DNA from: Molothrus aeneus
Taxonomy: Eukaryota; Chordata; Aves; Passeriformes; Icteridae
Direction of reading: 5' to 3'
DNA: 64,000 nt
NCBI RefSeq assembly: GCF_037042795.1
Contig: NC_089648.1
Coordinates: 52,974,201-53,038,200, forward strand
The position numbers were made by a program, and so were the translations under genes. Positions 49,404-59,702 of the stretch are shown piece by piece (the first letter of the stretch is position 1; each line of letters begins with the position of its first letter). The notes below the pieces were generated by a model. It was not told the origin of the DNA and did not search any database. It saw nothing but the letters and a program-made list of their open reading frames with translations.

Positions 49404-49623
49404 GGCAAATTCTCTGTCTTCAGTATTTGTAACTTGCAATCTTACCAATATGGTCTGGCAATGACATTTGTCTTGAGGAGACCACTTTTCCCTGGTCTTG
49501 GTCTGCAACAGCCAGTTGAGTCTTATGAAACATCCCTCTCTCATCCGCCTGGCTCTGCTCTGCAGCTTCATGGGGTGTGACCTTTGAAAGGCTCAGCTCA
49601 GATTATCCACATTTATAAATTTG

Positions 49624-49644
49624 TTTTTTTTTTTTTTTCAGCAG
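49624..49644 (+). promoter_or_regulatory. candidate splice acceptor: T15 tract with NAGNAG ending
   Basis: Fifteen T at 49624-49638 are followed by CAGCAG (49639-49644), a tandem acceptor that would allow use of either AG. Sequence quality as an acceptor is excellent, but A/T homopolymers are common here and no exon is identified downstream. The open frame across it stops at about 49817, just before the CpG island. Confidence 0.35.
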
Positions 49645-49965
49645 TACTCCCTCCCCCCAACCAGTCACTAGCTACCCAAATAGCAGAGGGTGTGCTACTA
49701 CACAGAAACCTCTTTGATATAGTTTCCTCAAGGGAAGCGGCGGTCACATCCCAGCCACCAAACTCCCGTCAATCTGGGAATCAAGTTCAACAGGAAGCAC
49801 CTCCCTCCACAGCCTGAACTGCGGCGGCGGGGATCCGTGCAGCCCCGCTCCTGCCTCTGAGCGCTGAGCAGAGGCGGTCCTCGCTCGGGACGGGCGGGAG
49901 GCGGCGGTCGGGCGGGGCCGGGGCCGCCGGAGGTGCCCTCAGGGCCGCGCTGCCGGGGAGCGGCC

Positions 49966-49990
49966 GGGGCAGGGCGGCGGCGGGGCTGGG
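49966..49990 (+). other. canonical G-quadruplex motif in the CpG island
   Basis: Four G runs (GGGG, GGG, GGGG, GGG) are separated by loops of 2, 7 and 2 bases, meeting the G3+N1-7 rule. Such motifs are common near transcription starts in CpG islands. Confidence 0.75.
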
Positions 49991-50016
49991 TCCGCCCTCC
50001 CGAACGCGGGGTCGCG

Positions 50017-50030
50017 ACGCCCTCTGGTGG
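50017..50030 (-). promoter_or_regulatory. strong CTCF core motif in the CpG island
   Basis: On the minus strand the bases read CCACCAGAGGGCGT, matching 13 of 14 positions of CCASYAGRKGGCRS, with all the central bases ideal. The position inside a CpG island promoter is typical for boundary or promoter-bound CTCF. The CpG within the motif could make binding methylation-sensitive. Confidence 0.6.
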
Positions 50031-50215
50031 GGGCGGTGCGGCGCGGCCGGGCGGGGAGCGGGCAGCGGGGCCCAGCCCTGGCCGGGCCGCTGCGGGGAGG
50101 CCGCGGGCTCAGGCTCTGCTGGAGGCGCTTGTGTCCGTGTGAGCTTGGGCAGAGATTCGGGTGCTGACGCGGGCTCGGGTGTGGGTGCCAGTAGGGGTGA
50201 GCGAACGCCACCACC

Positions 50216-50560
50216 TCCCAGCCCAGAGAGCCACCTCGTGTTTTAGCTCTGCAGGTAATCCAGTGTGTCGCTCTTGGCCCCCACAGCCTCTTGAAGCCCC
50301 TTGGGTGGAGAGTGGGGACTGCTGTGATTTAAGAGGAAACCACTTGGCCATCCCTATTGCCGGAGATGTAAAGGGGCCCCGTGGCAGCACCCAGTGAGAG
50401 CCCAGGCCCCGGCAGGGGAGCCAGACCGGGCTGATCCCTCAGGAGCGTGAGGTGCACGATACAAGTGCAGCAGGCACTAGAGGTATAATCACTGCCTCAC
50501 CAGGGTCTGCCCTGGCCCTCTTGTGCTGCCAGGCTGGAGTACCACGAGGCAGGAGAGGGG
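50216..50560. other. GC-moderate DNA downstream of the CpG island
   Basis: CpG density drops quickly here. A donor-like CAG/GTAATC near 50254 could end an alternative first exon. Otherwise nothing is recognised. Confidence 0.5.
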
Positions 50561-50561
50561 A

Positions 50562-50795
50562 TAGAATCATAGACTCATTTAGGTTGGGAAGGACCTTTAA
50601 GATCATCAAGTCCAACAATTAACACAGCACTGCAAAGTCCACCACTACATCATGTCTCCAAGTGCCACATCTTCATGTCGTTACAATTCCTCCAGGGATG
50701 GGAACTCTACTAGTTTCCTGGGCCTCTTCCAATGCTTGACAACACTTTCAGTGAAGAATTTTCTTCCTAATACTCAATCTAAACCTAGTAATGAA
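50562..50795 (-). mobile_element. CR1 LINE 3' end, about 235 bp
   Basis: On the plus strand the copy begins at its 3' terminus 'agaatcatagactcattt', followed by 'ggttgggaaggacctttaag', 'atcatcaagtccaac', 'cctccagggatggg' and 'gaagaattttcttcctaata', all in CR1 order. The far end fades into an imperfect AT-rich repeat (ctaaacctagta... type words) to about 50840. It lies about 350 bases after the CpG island. Confidence 0.93.
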
Positions 50796-53700
50796 TCTAA
50801 TTATAAACCTAAATATAGATCTAATAGGTACCACCAATAGCCATGTGGCAGCAGCTTCGTGAGACCTTATACCTTCATTTTCTCTTATTTTTTCACTCTT
50901 GCCCTGCCTGGCTTTGGTTTGTTTTTGTTTTGCTGCATCCTGCTTTTGTTTTGTTGTGTCCTCCTGAAGATGCCTGCCTATTAAAACCTGAAAGGTTTGA
51001 AATAATGGTTGAACCAGCTGAAAATTTTAGCTGGTGTAGATGTGCTTCTTGTGTCTTACTGAGCTAGGTTTGCTCACTCTTTGACACAGTTTTGCATCAA
51101 CTAGATCAGGAGAAACCACCTATGTCTCACTGTTTGGGATACCTATAATGAATTTATTTTGGGGGGCTGCAGAAAAAATGTGATGTGTTGGCCCTTTCAG
51201 CCATATGTAAGATGTACTTGTGGATTTAGGAGCTGAAAGCCTTTCTAGCAACAAGCTCCTGAAGTAGGGAGGGTGCTCTTTGCTATCTGGCATCAAACAT
51301 GTTTTGAAAGTGTTGTTTGCTCATTGTCATTGGTGCCAGCCCAGATCTCTGTTTGCCAGTGCTGGTGGTTTGGCATCACTGATCTAGAGTGAGATCAAAC
51401 AAGGGGGAATATGGAGCCAGAGTCTCAGTTTATTTACCCTAGTGTGAGTGAATGGAGAAATGCCAGTGTTAAATGTAGGTAAGCAAATACATAATCTGTC
51501 ACTTAGACTCATTTTGACACTTGGTAAGAATAACTTAGAAAGCATCCTGTTGGACTACAGTAAAAAAGCAAAGACTGTGTATCTACTTTATCCATACACT
51601 TCTTACTAAGGAAGAGGTTTGTAGCCCAGTCCATTAGCAAAACAAAACATGAATGTTGCCTAGCTCCATAGACCTGTTACCCCATGTAACTTGCATATCT
51701 ATAATTTCCCTTCTGTGGAATGTGTTTATCCCTTCAGCAAGAAGAATAACAACTAGTATATGAAATACTTTAATTCTCTTAAATTGCTTATAAGTGTCAA
51801 GTAGAGATTGAAAGTTATCTAAATACCACCTTAAAGTACATTTTAGTACACCAACTGAACCATTGAGCAATAAAGAATAGCCAAAGTCCATACATGTATT
51901 TTCAATATTCTTTTATTATGTGTAAGATTTTTTAGTTGTTACATGCTGACAGGATTCTTAGTAGCTTGGCACAACTGATTTTTTTTTCCTGGGGAGCGTT
52001 TGTAGGGGGTAAGCAAGCAACTCAGTTCATCAGGGAAGCTGGGAGCACTGATCTTTTGTTCCTGATGAGTGTGATCAAGTGATCCTATATTTCACCATTT
52101 TTGATTTGTATGTGTAGCTGGGGCTCTGTGTTTCCCAAACCAAAATGAGTAAGGTAATTGAAGTTGTTATGTTCAAATTTCCTTTTTTTTGAAAAAAAAA
52201 CCCCCAAAAAACAACAACTTGTATGAAAGAAGTAGTAGAATTAGTTTTAGCTGGTATCTGTAAACCACTCTCTTAGTGTAAATTTGAAGATATGTCCTGT
52301 AAAGTCTGCTGCAGGCAACGGACAACTGTGTTTGCAAGTAGGCAAACATTATTTAACCCTCAGATAATGCTGTGTTTAAATGATTTGAGTAGTTTGATTA
52401 TTCATGTTTTTTTCTGCTGAGTTTCACAGCTAGTCTATTGAATGAATTTACTACCAGCTATTGAAACAGTAGCATTTAAGTAAATATCACACTGTATTTT
52501 TGCAAGGCTGTTTTCTGTTTCAAAAGTCTAAATATTGAAGCAGAGACTTGATTCAAAATGTCTCATTTTGCTAATCAAGGAAAAGAAATATCTGCTCTCT
52601 GTCCGGTATTCTGAGTTTTGGCATTTTCTTGACTAGTCATGCAATGAATTGCTGTGGTCAACAAATAACTCAGATAATAATTTCAAATTAATAACTGAGA
52701 AACTCACAACAATGTCTGCAGATTGAAAAAAAGGACTTTTTAATAGAGTAAGTTATTCACTGTGAACTATGCATTCAGCCATTACTCTACAGTAACTCTT
52801 CTTCATGTCGGGCTTTGGAAAACATTAGCATTTTGCTCCTATCCCTGCAGGATAAATATGGCTTGTTGCATGTCAGACCAGTGGTTAGGTTAGACATCTA
52901 CAGTGAATGGTTTCCAGGATTTTCCTTCCAGGCCAAGAGTTTGTAAACATCTTTCCAAAGTGCTGTGAAAATGGTTCAATTTTCCCTTGGCCTCTGGATA
53001 ATAAGTGGCAGGAACCCTGTGATTCACTGTGTCTTTTCCAGTTCTTGTGATGGTGATGTCCAGGGTTAGAAGCCAGTTTCTTTTGGATTTCCTTCATGGC
53101 TGAAATTTTTTAACAAGAACTTGATTACTACAGTGGAAGTAACTTAGGAGGTAAGTGGCTACTTCTGGCTATTTACTGAGGCAATCAATTGCACTAATAG
53201 TGTAGCAGTAATCCCCTGCTGCTACTTTAGGTGTTCTTCCAATTTCAATAGCATTTCCCCCCTGTAGAGTGAAGGATCTTGCAACAAAAGGCATTGCATG
53301 CTCCAGGCATTTTATCAGGCAGTGGTTGGGTGACAATAGCTTTGTTACACTCAAACAGACTCTATGGGATATATACAACCTTCCTCACCTTCAGAGCAGA
53401 ATCATAGCTCCCTGCAAATATCCCTGACTCTTTGCTTGGTCTGGGCTGCCCTGTTTGGATATCAGGAGCATGTTGAATACTATTGAGTGAGATTGTGGCA
53501 AGTACCTTGGTCTGTTGAAGGTAACAAATTACACTTGAATTTTTGGGAGTGTGGTCAGAGATCACAGGCAGAAACAGGACTATATTTTTATGAGAAGTCT
53601 GCAAATATGAAGCAAAAAGTCTTGCCGTGGTGCAATGGCTGTAGACAAATGGTAGTTGGTTCAAATGAAGGGCAAGGTGATGATAATCAAGATAACTTTT

Positions 53701-56399
53701 TATTTTAATGCATGTCTTTCAGTTGGCTAATCCTATGCACATTTTTTTTCAATCGTGTTTAATTTTCTCCTTCCTTATATTCTGCAGATATTGTGTAGCA
53801 CAAGTTGTTACATTTCTGTCTCACCTTTCAGGCACTGCCAAAGGCAAATGACCTTCATCCCAGCATTTTTCCATGGTGAGCTTTGCCTGGAACTGGAGAA
53901 AGGAACAAACTGAAATGAGCAGCTCACTGTGACCATGCAGCTTGACTCACTTGAACCATGTCAGATGGGAAAGTATTCTTAGTGGTCTTTCTGTGCAGTC
54001 AGCTTATCTTCCAAGGAGAAAAGAAACCCTTTTTTTGGGTGGGTGCTTCACCTTTCACCAGGAGATTTGCTTGGGCGCTTTTGCTGCTCTAACACATTTG
54101 TTCCCTCATGTTTTTTGTATGTTATCTGTGCCAGTAAAAGTGCTGGATTTCACAGAATGAAGACAGTTAGGCAAACAAGGTAATCACTGAGGCTTTTATC
54201 AGTCAGTTCCTCACAATTAAACTGAGCAACATTTATCTAGGAAAACATAGCACTGCTCTGCCTGGCGAATTTCCATTACTCTTGCATAATGTGGATACAT
54301 TTGGCATAGACATACCATGAGGTTCAAGTCTCAGGAAAGGATGCCAAGTAGTCACATCTGCTGGCTTGGGTGCCAGAGCAAACACTCCACATTGCCTGAG
54401 TCAGGGCTTATGCTTCTTTTGGAGTTCAGAAGAGTAGTGGAGGGAAAATTGTCTGCATAAAGGAATTTCAGCTGAATGTTTATATAGCTCTCAGATTTCT
54501 TTGTGCTGCTCTCACGTCTCAGCACTGATTATCACCTAGATAACTGTTCCCCCAACACCAGGATGCCTCTTTAAAGATCAGTGAGACAATATGCTAGGAA
54601 AGCACTAGGCTGATAATTTAATGTGACTTTTATGAGACAAGGATGTGGAATTCTGTGTTGTATTACTTTCAAGAACCCACCTATTTGTAAGTCATGGTGT
54701 ATGCAAGTGATTACTCAGAAATCCAAAGTTAAATTTCTCATAGTCGCAAGAACACTGCCCCAGTGGGAGGAAATGCTGGTAGATTGCTCTCATTCACAAT
54801 TGCCTTGTTAAGCTCATGTACACTCATATCACAAGGAAAACTACCCTTTTTTTTTCTTTAGTTCTTCCTTAGGAACAAGAATTGGACACAACCAATCATT
54901 TGTCAATTAAATTTCCCATTTGATCTCATAACTCCTGAGAAATGGCTTGCCTTACAGGTAGTGGGGACTCACATATGTCCTAACTATGGAATGCAAAAGT
55001 GCAGTTATACAGTTCAGTACGTTAAACTTGGTACAAACAGTTGACATTGAGAAAGCAACTGTTTTGTTTGCCAGTGGAAATAAAAGATATAGAGTGAGAC
55101 GGTTTAAAAGGTCGATACAGAACTTATACATAGCAACAACAAAAAAGTATTCAGGTGAAAGGCTGGAGGAAAGGTAAGGTTGGGGAAGTTGTCACAGTTC
55201 AAAACTAAGTATGCAAAATTCCCACAACTGTCTCAAGGTGTGCATATCAGAGATTACTTTTAATTAGTCAGATCAGTTGTACTTCTGTAGGCCCTCTGAA
55301 AACAGAACCAGCAGTAGGAGAGATACCAGGTAGTTACTACCCAGCATCACTTCACTATAGCAGGGCTGCCTTAAGATGATAATTTTACAAGAGTGAAATA
55401 GAGCATACACCACATCACAAGGAGCAACATCATGTAGATTTGAGGGGGAGAGTCAAGGAATATTTGAGATGTTTTCCCTTAGGAGGACTTCCTTAGAACA
55501 TTTTGTGGATCTTAAGCTGCAGTTTTACTTCTTCAGACCTACTTCTGTAACATTTCTTTTATCAGTTAAAGGCACAGATGTTCATGAAGCTTAAATTTCA
55601 GAACTACGAGCATACATTTTTCTTAAACAGCCTGAAATAGGTATGTCCAAGTGTTCCTGGCCAAAATGGCTGATAGCCTTGGAACTGGAAATGAACCATG
55701 CCACCTGAGTCAGACATATTTAGCAACTTCTGTGAGACCTGGATTTAACACTTGGAAAGCATATTTTGGCAGTGACACATGGTTTGTGTCTCATTCAAAA
55801 ATAATTAATTCATTCAGGTATTTGATGGCATACTTTACTAGAAGCAAGCATAGACTCCATCCATGTGATACATCATTTACTGCAGGCAATTTGCACAGAT
55901 GTTATTCTGCACTTCAAAAGGGAAGTTCAGCCAGTGTCTTCTGCGGGATATACTTTATTATGACTCTCTTCAGCAGAGTTCAGCACAGATCTGAGATAAA
56001 GAGAGGCATTTGACTGTTTAATTCAGGCTTTGTCTGAACTAAAGGAGGGGACATGGTCAGTGCTTAGAGGCAGATGCAGCCCAGTCTTGGTGAGTGGGTA
56101 CAGGAACAATGCAAGTCCTGTCATGGCAAGCTTGGCTGTACTTGGGGCTTTAAGCAGAGCTAATGGAAGGGACTATGCTACTTTTCTGAATTCCTGTGCT
56201 TATTTCTCAGTAAGCACATCTGTGGATGTTGTCAGGAGTCTAGCCTCTTTGGCTGACTTCTTCCAAATGTGATCTGGATCTGAAGCATTCAGCTTCCTCC
56301 TAAGGTGAAATACATGCTTTTTAATGCACTGCTGAAACCTGAATAAGCTGTTTAAAGAAAATTTTGTATATTAGTCATCAATAGCCAAGTTAAGTTTGC
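50796..56399. other. non-coding DNA, no gene recognised
   Basis: About 5.6 kb of AT-rich DNA with short A and T runs (for example 52184-52208) and no recognised exon. A 120-codon plus frame at 55651-56013 and a 100-codon minus frame at 53362-53664 show no domain signature. Confidence 0.55.
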
Positions 56400-56640
56400 A
56401 ATGAGCGCAGACCAGGCTGCTTAGGGCTTCATCTGTTTGGGTCTTGAAAACTTTCAAGAGTGGAGGCTGCACAACCGCTTCACTTTCATGGAGAAGGGAC
56501 ACTTTCAATAGTTCAGTTTACCACCATCAAAGGTAGAAGCTCCACACATCTTTAGCCAGGCTACTCCCTCTTTCTGACAAATGTAGAATTTCCTCTTCAT
56601 TACTGAGATTGTAGATTGTCAAGATGCTTTGTCAGAGAAA
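56400..56640 (-). mobile_element. probable decayed CR1 fragment
   Basis: The plus strand holds 'caggctgcttagggcttcat', 'gggtcttgaaaactttcaag', 'gtggaggctgcacaacc' and, further on, 'gtagaatttcctcttcat', which parallel the CR1 antisense order (CCAGGGATGGGGACTCCACAACC type blocks). The homology is diverged and its ends are approximate. Confidence 0.6.
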
Positions 56641-57939
56641 ATAGATTCAGTAAAGCAGAGTAGAGGTGCAGAGAGAATTGTGGGCAGTTTTAGCATCAAA
56701 ATCCTAAATACTGAAGCTGTACCACTGAACTGTGCCACCACACCTCTGGACAGCTGAACCTAGCAATCCAACTGCTTGTGCCATAATTTTAAAAGTCTCT
56801 AGATGAGACTTTTACATATGAGGTATTGTGGACTGTGTTTAGAAAATTGGAGTTTTCTGTTCATTCCAAAAATGTTCTTTCTTTCCCATGTCTTGCAGAA
56901 ACGGTGTATTTCCCCATACTTGCAAATGGTCTTTAAAATTAAAATTTGTTTTAATCCAGCAACAATGATGGTGCTTTTGTATTTACTATGGTTTGTTTCA
57001 CTAAATAGGATTTAGGCTATTTCTCATATCCAGAATTGCTACAAGTGGTCTACCAGACAGAAGCCTCTTACAGCAGGAATATTTTTTGACATGGATAGTT
57101 GTGGAGAAAGGGCAAACACAATCCACTTGCAAAGTTTCATTCTAAAAATAATCATGCAACAAGCTACATTATAAAAGAGTAGCCCTAAAAGCAAAAGCCC
57201 CCACATGGACAGTCCTTCAGTTATTTCTCTGCATCAGCCTCCTGAGTATGAAATGCGATCATGACTGACCATAGGGAAGTGATTTATAGCTAAAATGAAG
57301 CCTGCAATGACTAAAGGTCTACATGAGACTGGAGAGTTTATTTGCTGAATTACTATGCAAATTTAACAATTAAGTCTTATTTCAGCTCCTAAGGGAATAA
57401 GGGGGATTACTAAAGAGAAGGAATTTGACACGATTGAAAAAAAAAAGAGATGGAATTGGAAGGATTCTCCGCTGTTGATCAATTCTGCCCTGCACAGTAG
57501 GCATCACAGCAGTTAGTAGGAGTTACTACAGAGATTTCCGGGAAGATCTGAACAAAGCAGGGGAAGTACAATGAGGAAATATAAAACCTCCACTGCGTAA
57601 GTCAACTTTTATTTGTTTGTCTGTTTGCAAAACTGAACTATAAATTTATCTTCAAGACCTCGAGTGAACTCCACACTTCTTTCTTCTATATACAACCAAC
57701 TCAAAATAACCAGATAGCTTCAGAAAAGAAAAAAATAAGTCAACCAAGAAACAACAACTCTCTTTGGTTTGACTGATCTGAGCCTTTCTAAACTTACTTA
57801 TTTATTTATTTTCATTATCCCCCCCTTTCTGTGCTTGGTAGTTTGAACAAGAGACTTCTGTTTTGACAGCCTGTCTCCTGGGTTCCCCACTGAAAAGGCC
57901 AAAGCTCCCAGTAGCTGCCTTTAAACAGGAGCTGAGCAC
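56641..57939. other. non-coding DNA, no gene recognised
   Basis: AT-rich sequence with an ATGCAAAT octamer at 57355-57362 beside AACAATTAAG. No exon or repeat family recognised. Confidence 0.5.
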
Positions 57940-57942
57940 TTC

Positions 57943-58224
57943 TTGCTTTCCTGTGCTGCATGCAAATGGAGAGGCTCAGTGCTACCCAGCTCGGCCAAGC
58001 TTCCCCCTAATGTGCCTTCTGCATGGCAATGGCCACTAAAAGTGATCATCCAGTGTGTCCGTGAGCGTGTTAATGTCCCTGACCCTGGTGCACTGATCAC
58101 CCGCAGCAGCAGGGGACTCGTCATCTGTACAAACAGCGCTTGCAGAGCCCGCAGCCTCCTGGCTGTACGTGACAGAGGGCTCTGCTCAGTGAAGGGCAGC
58201 TGCCCCTTCCATGCTCGTAAGTAA
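57943..58224 (+). other. CpG-enriched open frame ending at a consensus donor; possible exon
   Basis: About ten CpG occur in roughly 230 bases (57990-58220), well above the flanks. The plus frame runs 93 codons with six or more Cys and many Arg, then meets GTAAGT at 58219 in the context CATGCTC/GTAAGTAA, where the next codon would be a stop. An octamer ATGCAAAT is at 57960-57967. There is no strong acceptor on the left, the first in-frame start is not ATG, and the minus strand also stays open for 106 codons, so coding status is doubtful. No domain is recognised. Confidence 0.25.
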
Positions 58225-59677
58225 CACTTCCATGACAACACCTTCGGCTCATTAGTTTTGTTTGTTTCGTTCTAGAATGGCAGTATATTTTCCAGGGTTT
58301 TTTAAAGTGTGCTAAAGAATGGGCCATCATATCTGTTACTAAGCTACCCATGGGGTAATTCAGGAAAATGCTGAAGGCTTTGTAAACAGAGGAGAGATGA
58401 TCACATGGGAGAAACTATATTTACTCCTTCAACCCCCACCTCACCACCTGATCCTCCGCTGCAGTGCCAGCACCAGAGCCCAATACATACATTTGTACTC
58501 ACACGTGCATGAAAATATGTTTAATAAAGTGAGAAACTCAAAATTCCAAATTGACAAAATCTAAAGCAAAGGTAGTCAAGGTGCTGCCCTCTTCTACCTT
58601 CCTGTTTGTTCATTTCTTTGATGGAGGAAAAAGTGATGCTGCCTTCCCTCTGCCAAAGGGAAGCCAAGTAGCCAGGTAGCCCCAGAAGGGTCAAAGGGAG
58701 ATGGACTCATATGGGAGTGGGAAGCAGGTGAGTTATCAGGGTGTTTGTGAAAGTAGATGTTTGAGTAGATGTTGACATGTCTAGTGGTTTTCTTGGGGCC
58801 ACACAGCAGCTCTAGGCTGCCAAGGCAGCGGCCGTGATTCACACCTCAATTTTAACCTGGCAGTGCCCTCCCAGTCAGGAATTTGAGGCTGTAAAATCTC
58901 TGCCAGTATGAGATTTCTGTGCCAAAACTTGGGAAAAATCTTATAGTCAGTTGGCACCATGAAACATTCCCTAAATTGACACCGTAGAAATGAACACAGA
59001 AACGTGTAATCTCCATGTAGTCATTTAGTCCATTTAGTAAAATCCTTTGCTCATTGCCCCCTCATCCTCCCAAAAAAGTAATCTTATCATTCTGTATGAA
59101 AGTTTACTTTCCTCCCTAAACCTCACAAAATCTGGTTAAGTCTCTGTAGTCTTAAAAAAATTGTTGATAAATTTCACAGCACAAATATTTCAATGTACTT
59201 CTGTGTGGAAGGTCATACATGTGCAGTGGATATTCCCATAATTTTGTTCTTTTTTGCTAAATCTAAATGGCCCTTTTTTGCTCCTGCTAACTGGAGCATG
59301 TGGGCACAGATGAACACAATTGTTTTTCTGTTTTCTGCACACACTTACCTACAATAAGTACAACTAACTCTCATTGCTGCTATGAAATGTGCACATCAGC
59401 AGCGGGTAGGCAGATACAGCAGGCCAGGGATAAGGATTCATATAACAGAAAATAAAGCAGGATTAGTGCAGGGGTAAAGGAGGACAGAGGCAGCCGTGCA
59501 CCTCAGCTTGCCCTCAGGTAAGAGAGAGAGGAAAGGGTGCACAATATGCTGCTCCCTCAAAAGATACTGAGAGCAGAAGGGGGAGAGAAAATAAGGGACT
59601 GACCACTGGTTAAAAAAAACACAAAGAAGAGAAAATGTCACCTTCAGGGAGGAGGTGGTTCTGTAAGTGCTGATTCA
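58225..59677. other. non-coding DNA, no gene recognised
   Basis: No exon or repeat family recognised. An 82-codon minus frame at 58594-58842 has no domain signature. Confidence 0.5.
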
Positions 59678-59702
59678 GGTATACTCTGAACCAGAGTATA
59701 CC
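59678..59702. repeat. perfect 11-bp inverted repeat (hairpin) with three-base loop
   Basis: GGTATACTCTG at 59678-59688 pairs exactly with CAGAGTATACC at 59692-59702 around the loop AAC. Beyond one A-A mismatch, pairing resumes for two more bases on each side. It is nearly a palindrome and a good candidate for cruciform extrusion or a dimeric protein site. Confidence 0.95.

Larger units (their letters stand above)
49820..50215. promoter_or_regulatory. CpG island, probable gene promoter and first exon
   Basis: The only stretch of the window dense in CpG and GC. GC boxes such as GGGCGGGGCC at 49910-49919 and a similar one near 50047-50056 are Sp1/KLF-type sites. No TATA box is obvious, as usual for CpG-island promoters. 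On the plus strand AGGG then GTGAGC (intron start at 50197) is a good first-exon donor, with a second candidate CAG/GTAATC near 50254. There is no in-island ATG giving a convincing frame on either strand, so a non-coding first exon is the simplest model. The gene and even its direction are not determined; the plus direction is slightly favoured by the donors. Confidence 0.75.

Noticed and set aside
49378..49600. Minus-strand processed pseudogene suggested by the A26 run
   Set aside because: No gene-like sequence or target-site duplication is recognisable beside the tail; a simple homopolymer explains it.
49933..50214. GC-rich frames on both strands of the CpG island (about 70-91 codons)
   Set aside because: High GC removes stop codons; the plus frame lacks an ATG start and the protein is low-complexity Arg/Gly/Pro/Ala.
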